Origin: JACVRW01 sp963716215
Lineage (GTDB): Bacteria; Actinomycetota; Thermoleophilia; Solirubrobacterales; Thermoleophilaceae
Length of the DNA: 64,000 bases
NCBI GenBank assembly: GCA_963716215.1
Contig: OY970298.1
Location: forward strand, 1,302,001 to 1,366,000
Reading direction: 5' to 3'
Position 1 is the first letter of the stretch, and every line of letters begins with the position of its first letter. The position numbers and the translations under genes are program-made. The notes under the pieces are model-generated. The model saw only the letters and a program-made list of their open reading frames with translations. It was not told the origin of the DNA and ran no database searches. Below, piece after piece: positions 35,396 through 45,731 of the stretch.

Positions 35396-35872
35396 ATGCC
35401 ACGTGACACCGTTCTCACCCCCCAGGGCCTCGAGGAGCTGAAGGCCCGCATCGAGCACCTGCGCGGTGACCGCAGGCGCGAGGTGGCCGAGCGCATCAAG
35501 GAAGCACGTGAGTTCGGCGACATCTCCGAGAACTCGGAGTACGACGACGCCAAGAACGAGCAGGCGATGCTCGAGAAGCAGATCTCCGATCTCGAGGAGA
35601 AGCTGCGCAGCGCGCGCGTCATCGACGAGAAGGACGTGGACACCGCGGTCGTCAGCATCGGCGCGACGGTGCACCTGAAGGACCAGAAGACGGAGAAGTC
35701 CACGAAGTTCAAGATCGTCGGCTCCGCTGAGGCCAACCCCGCGGAGAGTCGTCTCTCGAACGAGTCGCCGGTCGGGCGCGCCCTGCTGGGGCGCAAGCGC
35801 GGCGACACGGTGACCGTCCCGGTCCCGCGCGGCCCCGCCCGCAAGCTGAAGATCACCAAGATCGAACGCTGA
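35396..35872 (+). CDS. greA: Transcription elongation factor GreA
   Basis: 158 residues, the standard length. N-terminal coiled coil with the catalytic tip AREFGDISENSEYDDAKNEQ near 38-57 (acidic DxxE), and a C-terminal FKBP-like domain ending SPVGRALLGRKRGDTVTVPVPRG. It stimulates transcript cleavage by backtracked RNA polymerase. Own promoter and leader hairpin are visible upstream. A GC hairpin directly after the stop (35876-35896) may end the transcript before lysS. Confidence 0.96.
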   Translation: MPRDTVLTPQGLEELKARIEHLRGDRRREVAERIKEAREFGDISENSEYDDAKNEQAMLEKQISDLEEKLRSARVIDEKDVDTAVVSIGATVHLKDQKTEKSTKFKIVGSAEANPAESRLSNESPVGRALLGRKRGDTVTVPVPRGPARKLKITKIER

Positions 35873-35875
35873 TGG

Positions 35876-35896
35876 CCGGGGGGCTCGCGCCCCCGG
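35876..35896 (+). terminator. GC hairpin after greA
   Basis: CCGGGGG and CCCCCGG around GCTCGCG, four bases after the greA stop. It resembles the CGCGAG-cored hairpins after folK. No U-tract, so it may attenuate rather than fully terminate. Confidence 0.4.
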
Positions 35897-35915
35897 TCGG
35901 CTAGGGTCCCGGCGC

Positions 35916-37301
35916 GTGGACGATCGGCGAGCGAAGCTCGAACGCCTGCGCGAGCAGGGGATCGACCCGTTCCCGCACGAGTTCGACGGGGTCGTGCCGA
36001 TCGCCGAGATCCACGAGCGCCACGACGGGCTGGAGGCCGGCGAGGAGACGGACGCCGCCTACCGCATCGCCGGCCGCATGATCGCCCGCCGCGGTCACGG
36101 TGGCGCCGCCTTCATCGACGTCGTCGATCGCTCCGGCAAGCTGCAGGTGCAGGCCAAGCTCGACGTGCTGGGGGGCGAATCCTTCGAGCTGCTGACTTCC
36201 CTCGATGTCGGCGACCTGATCGGCGTGGATGGCACGGCGTTCAAGTCGCGGCGGGGTGAGCTCACCCTGCTCGTACAAGGGTGGACTCTGTTGGCGAAGA
36301 GCTTGAGGGGGGTGCCCAAGGAGTACTACGGAATCCAGGACATAGAGACCCGCTACCGCCATCGCGAGGTCGATTTGCTGGCCAACGAGGAGTCGCGCGA
36401 GCTGTTCATCCTGCGCTCCAAGGTGGTGCGCGCGATTCGCCGATGGCTGGATGACCGAGGCTTCCTCGAGGTCGAGACGCCCATCCTCCAGCCGCTCTAC
36501 GGCGGGGCGCTCGCGCGCCCGTTCACCACGCACTACAACGCGCTCGACCGGGACTTCTTCCTGCGCATCGCGGATGAGCTGTATCTCAAGCGCCTGATCG
36601 TCGGCGGGCTCGAGCGCGTCTACGAGATCGGGAAGGACTTCCGCAACGAGGGGCTGTCGCCCAAGCACAACCCCGAGTTCACGATGCTCGAGTGGTACGA
36701 GGCCTATGCCGACTACGAGGACATCGCGGCACGGCTCGAGGAGCTGATCTCGTTCGTGGCCGAGGATGTCGGCTACGCCGGGCCGGTGGACTTCTCCGCG
36801 CCGTGGAAGCGGATCACCCTGCGCGACGCGATCAAGGAGAAGACGGGCATCGACATCCAGTCGGGTGACGAGCTGCCCGGCGAGGGCACCTGGGCCAAGC
36901 GCGTGGACACCCTGCTGTCGAAGAGCGTCGAGCCGGACCTGACGAACCCGACATTCATCCTCGACTACCCGAAGGAGCTGTCGCCGTTCGCCAAGGACCA
37001 CCGCTCGGAGGAGGGGCTGGTCGAGCGCTTCGAGTGCTTTGCCGCCGGCATGGAGTTCGCGAACGCGTTCACCGAGCTCAACGACCCCGACGAGCAGCGG
37101 GCTCGCTTCGAGCAGCAGCGCGTCGACGAGGCCGCGGGCGACGACGAGACGCAGCCTTACGACGAGGACTACATCTCGGCGCTCGAGCACGGCATGCCTC
37201 CCACCGGTGGCATCGGCATCGGCATCGACCGGCTGGTGATGATCCTCAGCGGGCGCGACTCGATCCGCGAGGTCGTGCTGTTCCCCGCGCTGCGCAGCTA
37301 G
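35916..37301 (+). CDS. lysS: Lysyl-tRNA synthetase, class II
   Basis: 461 residues. N-terminal OB-fold (YRIAGRMIARRGHGGAAFIDVVDRSGKLQV), motif 1 region VRAIRRWLDDRGFLEVETPILQ, motif 2 YEIGKDFRNEGLSPKHNPEFTMLEWYEAY and motif 3 GIGIGIDRLVMIL at the C-terminus. It is somewhat shorter than the usual 490-500 residues, mainly at the N-terminus, where it starts from a GTG (MDDRRAKLERLREQGIDPFP). The dus-greA-lysS-clpC order is the conserved Gram-positive one. Confidence 0.95.
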   Translation: MDDRRAKLERLREQGIDPFPHEFDGVVPIAEIHERHDGLEAGEETDAAYRIAGRMIARRGHGGAAFIDVVDRSGKLQVQAKLDVLGGESFELLTSLDVGDLIGVDGTAFKSRRGELTLLVQGWTLLAKSLRGVPKEYYGIQDIETRYRHREVDLLANEESRELFILRSKVVRAIRRWLDDRGFLEVETPILQPLYGGALARPFTTHYNALDRDFFLRIADELYLKRLIVGGLERVYEIGKDFRNEGLSPKHNPEFTMLEWYEAYADYEDIAARLEELISFVAEDVGYAGPVDFSAPWKRITLRDAIKEKTGIDIQSGDELPGEGTWAKRVDTLLSKSVEPDLTNPTFILDYPKELSPFAKDHRSEEGLVERFECFAAGMEFANAFTELNDPDEQRARFEQQRVDEAAGDDETQPYDEDYISALEHGMPPTGGIGIGIDRLVMILSGRDSIREVVLFPALRS

Positions 37302-37338
37302 CGCCGCGCGGTCAGCCCGAGAGCGCTTGGCGGGGGCC

Positions 37339-37824
37339 CTAGCTCGTCTCTTGGACGGCGCGCACCAGAGCGTCCTGCGCCGTTCCGATCTCACCGGTGG
37401 CCCGCTTCAGCTCCCGCAGCGCGCGCCGCTGGCGCGCCGGCTTGATCGCCCGCGCGGCGTCGGCGGCGCGGCCGCTCGCGTCGACCGAGTCGCCGAGCGC
37501 AGCCAGCAGCGCGTCGAACTGCTGCTGGGCGCGCTTGGGCGGCTCGAGCGCGGCCAGCTCCCCGCGGATGCTCTCCAGGGCCGCCCCGAACTGCTTGAAC
37601 TCGTTGGCGATCGCCCGGCTGGACTTGGCCGAAACGTCCAACTCGGCCAATTCGCTGTTGAGATTCGATAGACGCGTGATTGCGGCGTTGTACCCGTCCG
37701 TGAAGCCGTCCGACTCGGATTCGCCCTCGCCGCCACAGCCGGAGAGGGCCAAGAAAACCGCCAGTAGCAGGCATGTCGATACCGCGCGCAGAACACTCCT
37801 AATACTTGTCCGCCCGGACGGCAT
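37339..37824 (-). CDS. Lipoprotein with helical domain, unknown function
   Basis: 161 residues. Signal peptide with lipobox LALSGC, so lipidation at Cys30. A Gly/Glu/Ser-rich spacer (GGEGESESDG) is followed by a largely helical region with heptad-like spacing (YNAAITRLSNLNSELAEL, FGAALESIRGELAAL, QQQFDALLAALGDSV). Not recognised as a known family. It is inserted between lysS and clpC on the opposite strand, where other Gram-positives have ctsR-mcsA-mcsB. Confidence 0.75.
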   Translation of the reverse strand: MPSGRTSIRSVLRAVSTCLLLAVFLALSGCGGEGESESDGFTDGYNAAITRLSNLNSELAELDVSAKSSRAIANEFKQFGAALESIRGELAALEPPKRAQQQFDALLAALGDSVDASGRAADAARAIKPARQRRALRELKRATGEIGTAQDALVRAVQETS

Positions 37825-37860
37825 TTACGGCTCCATTAAGGCGCGAGTGGCAGGGGAGGC

Positions 37861-37881
37861 CGTTGGTAGACTCGGCCAACG
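37861..37881. promoter_or_regulatory. Inverted repeat upstream of clpC
   Basis: CGTTGG (37861-37866) and CCAACG (37876-37881) flank TAGACTCGG. The TAGACT (37867-37872) could be a -10 box, but no good -35 was found. It does not match the CtsR heptad repeat or the HAIR element. Possible operator; low confidence. Confidence 0.35.
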
Positions 37882-37988
37882 GGCGGAAAACCCACGTCTC
37901 GCCTTCATTCGATCGGCGTAGATGCCGATCTTGAGGGAAGGAAGCGGGTAGACCAGCCCCGTTGTTCCCCGACAGATAGGCAAGAGCA

Positions 37989-40622
<2,634 letters not shown>

Positions 40623-40698
40623 CCGCCGTGCGCCGGTAGGCGCTGTGTGACGCACCTCATGGACAGGCCGTCGGGGAAGGGCGAGACTCTGCCCGACG

Positions 40699-43600
40699 AT
40701 GAGACGCCCGTTCGTCGGGAGGGTTACGGAGCTCGACGAGCTCCGCGCCGCGCTTGACCTGACCGCCGCGAAGCGGGGCTATCTCTTCCTGCTCAGCGGC
40801 GAGCCCGGCATCGGCAAGACGCGCCTGATACACGAGCTCGCGCGGGAGGCCGGTGAGCGCGGCTGGCGCGTGGCGCCCGGCCGCTGCTGGGGGGAGGGCG
40901 GGGCGCCTGCCTACTGGCCGTGGATCCAGGTCGTGCGGGCGCTCGGCGGAGACTTCGAGCGGCTGGCGGCGCGTCCGGCCGAGTCGGTCGATCCGCAGAC
41001 CGTCCGCTTCCGCCTGTTCAACGCCGTCGCCGAATTCCTCGTGGAGGCCGCCGAGGAGCGGCCGCTGATGGTGGAGCTGGATGATCTGCACGCCGCCGAC
41101 GTCGCCTCGCTCGTGATGCTGCGGTTCGTCAGCGAGGCCGTGGCGGACGCGCCCGTCCTGATCGTCGGCTCCTACCGCGAGCGGGAGGCGCAGCTGCACG
41201 AGCACGCGGAGTCGTTCGCCGAGCTGCTGCGCGTGGCTAGCCGCGTGTCGCTCCAGGGGCTGAGCGTGGAGGAGGTCGAGCTGTACCTCGCGGAGGCGTC
41301 GGAGCAGCAGCCCTCGCGCGCCCTCGCGGCTCGCCTGCACGTGCTCACCGGAGGCAATCCGTTCTTCCTCGGAGAGGTGGCACACCTGGTGGGGCACGAC
41401 ACGGCCCGTGTTCCGGAGGAGGTGCGCACGCTGCTCCGGCGTCGCATCGCCGGCCTGCCCGAGGACGCCGTCGAGGTCCTGCGCGTGGCCGCCGTAGTGG
41501 GCCGCGAGTTCAACTTCCGCGTGCTCGAGCGCACGTGTCAGGTGACCGTGGCGCGCCTGCTCGACGTGCTCGTGGAGGCGGGCGACGCCGGCGTGATCGC
41601 GGAGGACCCCGCATTCCCGCGCAGGTACGCATTCGTCCATGAGCTCGTGCGGGAGACGCTCTACGACGACCTCGGGGCCGCCAAACGCCTGGAGCTGCAC
41701 CGCAGGATCGGAGCGGTGCTGGAGGAGCTCTACCGCAACGACCTCGACCCTCACCTCTCGGAGATCGCCCACCACCTCACGCTGGCGGCGCCGGTCGGCG
41801 ACGTCTCGGCGGCGGTCGGGTACCTGGTCCGGGCGGGTGACCGCGCCGCCAGCCTGCTCGCGTACGAGGAGGCCGGCGTGCACTACGAGCGGGCGCTGGG
41901 CCTGCTGGGCGCCGCCGAGGCCGCCTCCGGGCAGCTGCGGTGCGAGCTGCTGCTGCGACTGGGCGACGCCCACTGGCGGGCGGGTGACACGCGTGCCGCC
42001 CGCTCCAGCTTCGAAGAGGCCGCGGAGCTCGCCCGCCGCCTGACCGACGGCGAGATGCTCGCCCGCGCCGCACTCGGCTACGTGATCGGCCTCGGCGGCT
42101 TCCTGCTGTTCGCTCGCTTCGAGGCCGGCGCCACCGGGATCGGTCTGCTCGAGGAGGCGCTGGCCGCGCTGCCGGAACAGGACAGCCCGCTCCGCGCCCG
42201 TGTGCTCGCCCGCCTGGCGGTGGAGATGTACTCCTTGTACTCCTCCAAAGAGGTCGAGCGGCGCCTGGAAATCAGCACCGAGGCGATCGCGATGGCGCGT
42301 CGGCTCGACGATTCCGAAGCACTCGTCACGGCGCTGCACTCCCGGCACTGGGCGCTCGGCGCCCCGGAGATGGTGTACGAGCGCCTGGATAACACGGAGG
42401 AGATGCTCACGGTGGCCGCCGAGCTCGGCAGCCAGGAGCTGGCGTTCCTCGCGCACAACGCCCGGCTGCACTGCTTCCTCGAGCTGAGCGACGGTCCCGG
42501 CCTCGACGCCGAGATCGCGGCGATGACGGACCTGGCCGAGCGCATCCACCAGCCGTTCTACCGCTGGCATGGCGTGTGTCTCCAGGTCATCCGCGCGACG
42601 CTGGACGGTCGCTGTGACACCGCCGAGCGCCGAGCGCAGGAGGCGCTCCGGATCGCCCGCCTGCGTCACAGCGAGTACGCGGCCTATGTCTACGAGTACG
42701 CGCAGCTGGTGGCGATTCGCTGGGCCCAGGGACGCCTGGCCGAGTACTGGCCGGAGGTGGCCGACCACAGCGATCGATTTCTGTGGATCCCGCGCTGGCG
42801 TGACGCGATGGGTGCGGCGGAGCGGGGCGATCGCGGGACCGCCGCGCTGGAGCTGGCCCGTCACGCGGGCCACGGCTTCGCCGACATCCCCAAGGACGGG
42901 CTCTGGCTGCTGCGGCTCTGCTCGCTCGCCGAGGCGGCCGTGCTCGTCGACGACCGGCGGGCGGGGCTGCGGCTCTACGAGCTGCTGCTTCCGTTCGACG
43001 ACCGCAACGCCGTGGCGCTTACGCAGCTGCCCTTCGGGCCGATCGCCCTGCGCCTGGCGCTGCTCGCAACGATGCTCGAGCAGTGGGAATCCGCGGAGGC
43101 GCACTTCCAGGGTGCCTTGGAACGGTGCGAGCGGCTCGGGGCCAACGCTGTTCGCGCGCGCGTGCTGCTCGAGTACGGGCGCGCCCTGCTGGCCCGCGCG
43201 GGCGACGGCGACGCCGAACGCGCCGCGGCCCTGCTCGAGGAGGCCCGGCGGCTGAGCGAGGACCTGGAGCTTGCGGGCATCCTCGACCGCGTGTCCGCGG
43301 TCGCCGCTCCGCGGGCGGAGCGGGCGGTGCGCGAGGCCCGCTTCGTGCGCGAGGGGGAGTACTGGACGATCGCCTACGGCGGGGCCACGCTGCGGCTGAA
43401 CGACGTCAAGGGCCTGCGGCACATCGCCGTCCTGCTGGCATCGCCAGGCGTGGACTTCCACGTGCTCGAGCTGGTGGCCGCGATGGACGGCACGGCGGGC
43501 AACGGCTCGGTGGCTGCACACGCCGAGGCCGGCCTGCACTCGTCGCGGCCGACGGCCCTCGATCCGCTGCTCGACCCGCAGGCCAAGGAGGAGTACCGCG

Positions 43601-43920
43601 GCCGCATCGAGGACCTGCGCGCCGAGCTGGAGGAAGCGCGCAGCTTCGCCGACGACGAGCGCGCCGCCGGGCTGGAGCAGGAGCTGGACGCGTTGATCGG
43701 CGAGCTCGCACGAGCCGCCGGCCTCGGGGGCCGCGACCGGCCGGTGGCCTCGGCGGGCGAGCGGGCCCGGGTGAACGTGACGAAGGCGATTCGCTCGGCG
43801 ATCAAGGCGATCGAGCGCCAGTCTCCGGAGCTGGCCGAGCACCTGGCGGGCTCGATCCACACCGGCCGCTTCTGCTCGTACGCGCCCCCTGGCGAGACGC
43901 CACCCCGCTGGGCGACCTGA
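40699..43920 (+). CDS. Large AAA (AAA_16) ATPase regulator-like protein with TPR-like repeats
   Basis: 1073 residues. N-terminal STAND-type NTPase: FVGRVTELDELRAAL, Walker A SGEPGIGKTRL near 33-43, Walker B LMVELDDLHAAD near 123, sensor VLIVGSYRERE. A winged-helix spacer and a long helical TPR-like region follow (about 400-870). The last 200 residues form a distinct conserved domain: FVREGEYWTIAYGGATLRLNDVKGLRHIAVLLASPG, then LLDPQAKEEYRGRIEDLRAELEEA and RARVNVTKAIRSAIKAIERQSPELAEHL...TGRFCSYAP. There is no LuxR HTH; the C-terminal domain occupies that position and may replace it (inference). Probably a signal-sensing transcriptional or assembly regulator. Confidence 0.83.
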   Translation: MRRPFVGRVTELDELRAALDLTAAKRGYLFLLSGEPGIGKTRLIHELAREAGERGWRVAPGRCWGEGGAPAYWPWIQVVRALGGDFERLAARPAESVDPQTVRFRLFNAVAEFLVEAAEERPLMVELDDLHAADVASLVMLRFVSEAVADAPVLIVGSYREREAQLHEHAESFAELLRVASRVSLQGLSVEEVELYLAEASEQQPSRALAARLHVLTGGNPFFLGEVAHLVGHDTARVPEEVRTLLRRRIAGLPEDAVEVLRVAAVVGREFNFRVLERTCQVTVARLLDVLVEAGDAGVIAEDPAFPRRYAFVHELVRETLYDDLGAAKRLELHRRIGAVLEELYRNDLDPHLSEIAHHLTLAAPVGDVSAAVGYLVRAGDRAASLLAYEEAGVHYERALGLLGAAEAASGQLRCELLLRLGDAHWRAGDTRAARSSFEEAAELARRLTDGEMLARAALGYVIGLGGFLLFARFEAGATGIGLLEEALAALPEQDSPLRARVLARLAVEMYSLYSSKEVERRLEISTEAIAMARRLDDSEALVTALHSRHWALGAPEMVYERLDNTEEMLTVAAELGSQELAFLAHNARLHCFLELSDGPGLDAEIAAMTDLAERIHQPFYRWHGVCLQVIRATLDGRCDTAERRAQEALRIARLRHSEYAAYVYEYAQLVAIRWAQGRLAEYWPEVADHSDRFLWIPRWRDAMGAAERGDRGTAALELARHAGHGFADIPKDGLWLLRLCSLAEAAVLVDDRRAGLRLYELLLPFDDRNAVALTQLPFGPIALRLALLATMLEQWESAEAHFQGALERCERLGANAVRARVLLEYGRALLARAGDGDAERAAALLEEARRLSEDLELAGILDRVSAVAAPRAERAVREARFVREGEYWTIAYGGATLRLNDVKGLRHIAVLLASPGVDFHVLELVAAMDGTAGNGSVAAHAEAGLHSSRPTALDPLLDPQAKEEYRGRIEDLRAELEEARSFADDERAAGLEQELDALIGELARAAGLGGRDRPVASAGERARVNVTKAIRSAIKAIERQSPELAEHLAGSIHTGRFCSYAPPGETPPRWAT

Positions 43921-44006
43921 CGTACCCCACACGCACGGCACAACTGTTCCACCTCGATTCACGCCCCAAGAAGCAAGAACTTGGATTCGATCGAAGGAGC
44001 AGCGCG

Positions 44007-45404
44007 ATGAGCACGACCACAGCCGCGGCGCAGACAGCACGCCAGGAGCTCGGCAACGAGTTCGCCGGAGAGCTGATCGGCCCGGGCGACGCCGGATACG
44101 AAGAGGCCTGCAAGGTCTACAACGGGATGATCGACAGGCACCCCGCGCTGGTCGCGCGCTGTGCCAACCCGGACGACGTGGTGAAGGCGGTCTCCTTCGC
44201 GCGCGAGCACGACCTCCTGCTCGCCGTACGTGGCGGGGGCCACAACGGCGCCGGGCTGGGCACCTGCGACGACGGCGTAGTGATCGATCTCTCGCTGCTG
44301 AAGGACATCGAGGTCGACCCCGAGGCGCGGACCGCCCGCGTCGGCGGAGGCTGCACCTGGGGTGAGGTGGACAAGGCCACGGGCGAGCACGGCCTGGCCA
44401 CGCCGAGCGGAATCATCTCGACCACTGGCGTCGGGGGCCTGACGCTCGGAGGCGGCCTCGGCCACCTGACGCGCAAGTTCGGGCTGTCGATCGACAACCT
44501 GCTCGAGGCCGAGCTCGTCCTGGCGAGCGGCGAGCGCGTACGCGCCAGCGCCGACGACCACCCGGACCTGTACTGGGCGATCCGCGGCGGCGGAGGCAAC
44601 TTCGGCGTCGTCACCTCGTTCCTGTTCCGCCTGCACGAGGTGGGAACGATCATCGGCGGCCCCACGTTCTGGCCGGTCGAGCAGGGCGCCGAGGTGCTGT
44701 CGGCGTACCGCGAGTTCCTGCCGAACGCCCCGCGCGAGCTGAACGGCTTCTTCGCGTTCGCGACGGTGCCGCCGGCCCCGCCGTTCCCCGAGGAGATCCA
44801 CATGCGCAAGGTCTGCGGCGTCGTGTGGTGCTACGTCGGCAGCGAGGAGGACGCGGCGAAGGCGATGGCTCCGCTGCTGGAGGCCCTTCCCGAGCCGCTC
44901 ATGCATGGGGTGGCGCCGATGCCGCACGCCGATCTGCAGGGCGCCTTCGACGGGCTCTACCCGCCCGGTGACCAGTGGTACTGGCGCGCCGACTTCGTCA
45001 AGGAGATTCCCGACGAGGCCGTGGAGATCCACGCCCGCTTCGGCGCCGAGATGCCGACCATGCAGTCGACGATGCACCTGTACCCGATCGACGGCGCCGC
45101 CCACGACCTGGCGTCGTCCGACACGGCCTGGAGCTACCGCGACGCGCGCTGGGGCGCGGTGTTCGCGGGCGTCGACCCCGACCCCGCCAACGTCGAGACG
45201 ATCCGCAAGTGGACGGTCGACTACTTCGAGGCGCTCCACCCGCACTCGGCAGGCGGCGCGTACGTGAACATGATGATGGACGAGGGGCAGGAGCGGGTCC
45301 GAGCGAGCTACCGGGACAACTACGACCGCCTTGCCCGCATCAAGGCGGCGTACGACCCCGGGAACCTGTTCCGGGTGAACCAGAACATCGAGCCGCGAAC
45401 GTAG
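44007..45404 (+). CDS. FAD-binding oxidoreductase, berberine-bridge-enzyme (VAO) family
   Basis: 465 residues with a GAAGGAG ribosome binding site. FAD-binding PCMH domain: LLLAVRGGGHNGAGLGTCDDGVVIDLSLL near 72-100, whose His is the usual 8-alpha-FAD attachment residue; GVGGLTLGGGLGHLTRKFGLSIDNL near 150-173; C-terminal BBE segment YRDNYDRLARIKAAYDPGNLFRVNQNI. The second FAD-linking Cys of bicovalent members is not present at the GLATPSGIISTTG position, so single covalent attachment is expected. No signal peptide. Oxidises an unknown alcohol, sugar or natural-product substrate. It lies 86 bases after the AAA gene, which may regulate it. Confidence 0.88.
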   Translation: MSTTTAAAQTARQELGNEFAGELIGPGDAGYEEACKVYNGMIDRHPALVARCANPDDVVKAVSFAREHDLLLAVRGGGHNGAGLGTCDDGVVIDLSLLKDIEVDPEARTARVGGGCTWGEVDKATGEHGLATPSGIISTTGVGGLTLGGGLGHLTRKFGLSIDNLLEAELVLASGERVRASADDHPDLYWAIRGGGGNFGVVTSFLFRLHEVGTIIGGPTFWPVEQGAEVLSAYREFLPNAPRELNGFFAFATVPPAPPFPEEIHMRKVCGVVWCYVGSEEDAAKAMAPLLEALPEPLMHGVAPMPHADLQGAFDGLYPPGDQWYWRADFVKEIPDEAVEIHARFGAEMPTMQSTMHLYPIDGAAHDLASSDTAWSYRDARWGAVFAGVDPDPANVETIRKWTVDYFEALHPHSAGGAYVNMMMDEGQERVRASYRDNYDRLARIKAAYDPGNLFRVNQNIEPRT

Positions 45405-45429
45405 CCTCAGCCGGCCTACCACCTGCCTG

Positions 45430-45720
45430 TCAGCGCGACAGGCAGGTGGTCGCCACGAATCGACCGGTCGCGCCGCCGCGCTCGAGCGGGAACGCCAGCT
45501 CTCCGTTCACGGCCCACAGCTCGGTGTGTCGGTCGCTGATCGCCCAGGCGGGCGGCCAGCGGCTCACGTCAGCGCCCTCGAGCGCCTCGATCAGCGCTAC
45601 GGCCACGGCCTCGCTGCCACGCTCGCGCACCGGGCGACGCTGGCGAAACCGCACGACGCAGTGGTGGGACGGCACGATCTCGCGCACCTCGGGATGCTCG
45701 AGCCGAGCCACTCGCTGCAT
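45430..45720 (-). CDS. Small protein of unknown function at the end of the secreted-protein operon
   Basis: 96 residues from an ATG 11 bases after the GH9 stop. Begins MQRVARLEHPEVREIVPSHH and has a clear motif-like block ISRWPPAWA-type (VSRWPPAWAISDRHTELWAVNGELAFPLERG) and ends GRFVATTCLSR. No signal peptide, so intracellular. I do not recognise the family. The Trp/Pro-rich core and basic N-terminal half (RFRQRRPVRERG) suggest a small nucleic-acid or protein-binding fold, but this is only a guess. The opposite strand also has a short open frame here (45526-45735) which looks like its shadow. Confidence 0.6.
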   Translation of the reverse strand: MQRVARLEHPEVREIVPSHHCVVRFRQRRPVRERGSEAVAVALIEALEGADVSRWPPAWAISDRHTELWAVNGELAFPLERGGATGRFVATTCLSR

Positions 45721-45731
45721 GCGGAGGGAGG

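Noticed and set aside
40657..44040. Very long open frame on the minus strand (about 1127 codons)
   Set aside because: Lies antisense to the AAA regulator, has low-complexity Arg/Gly/Ala/Leu composition and no recognisable motif; typical mirror frame in very GC-rich DNA.
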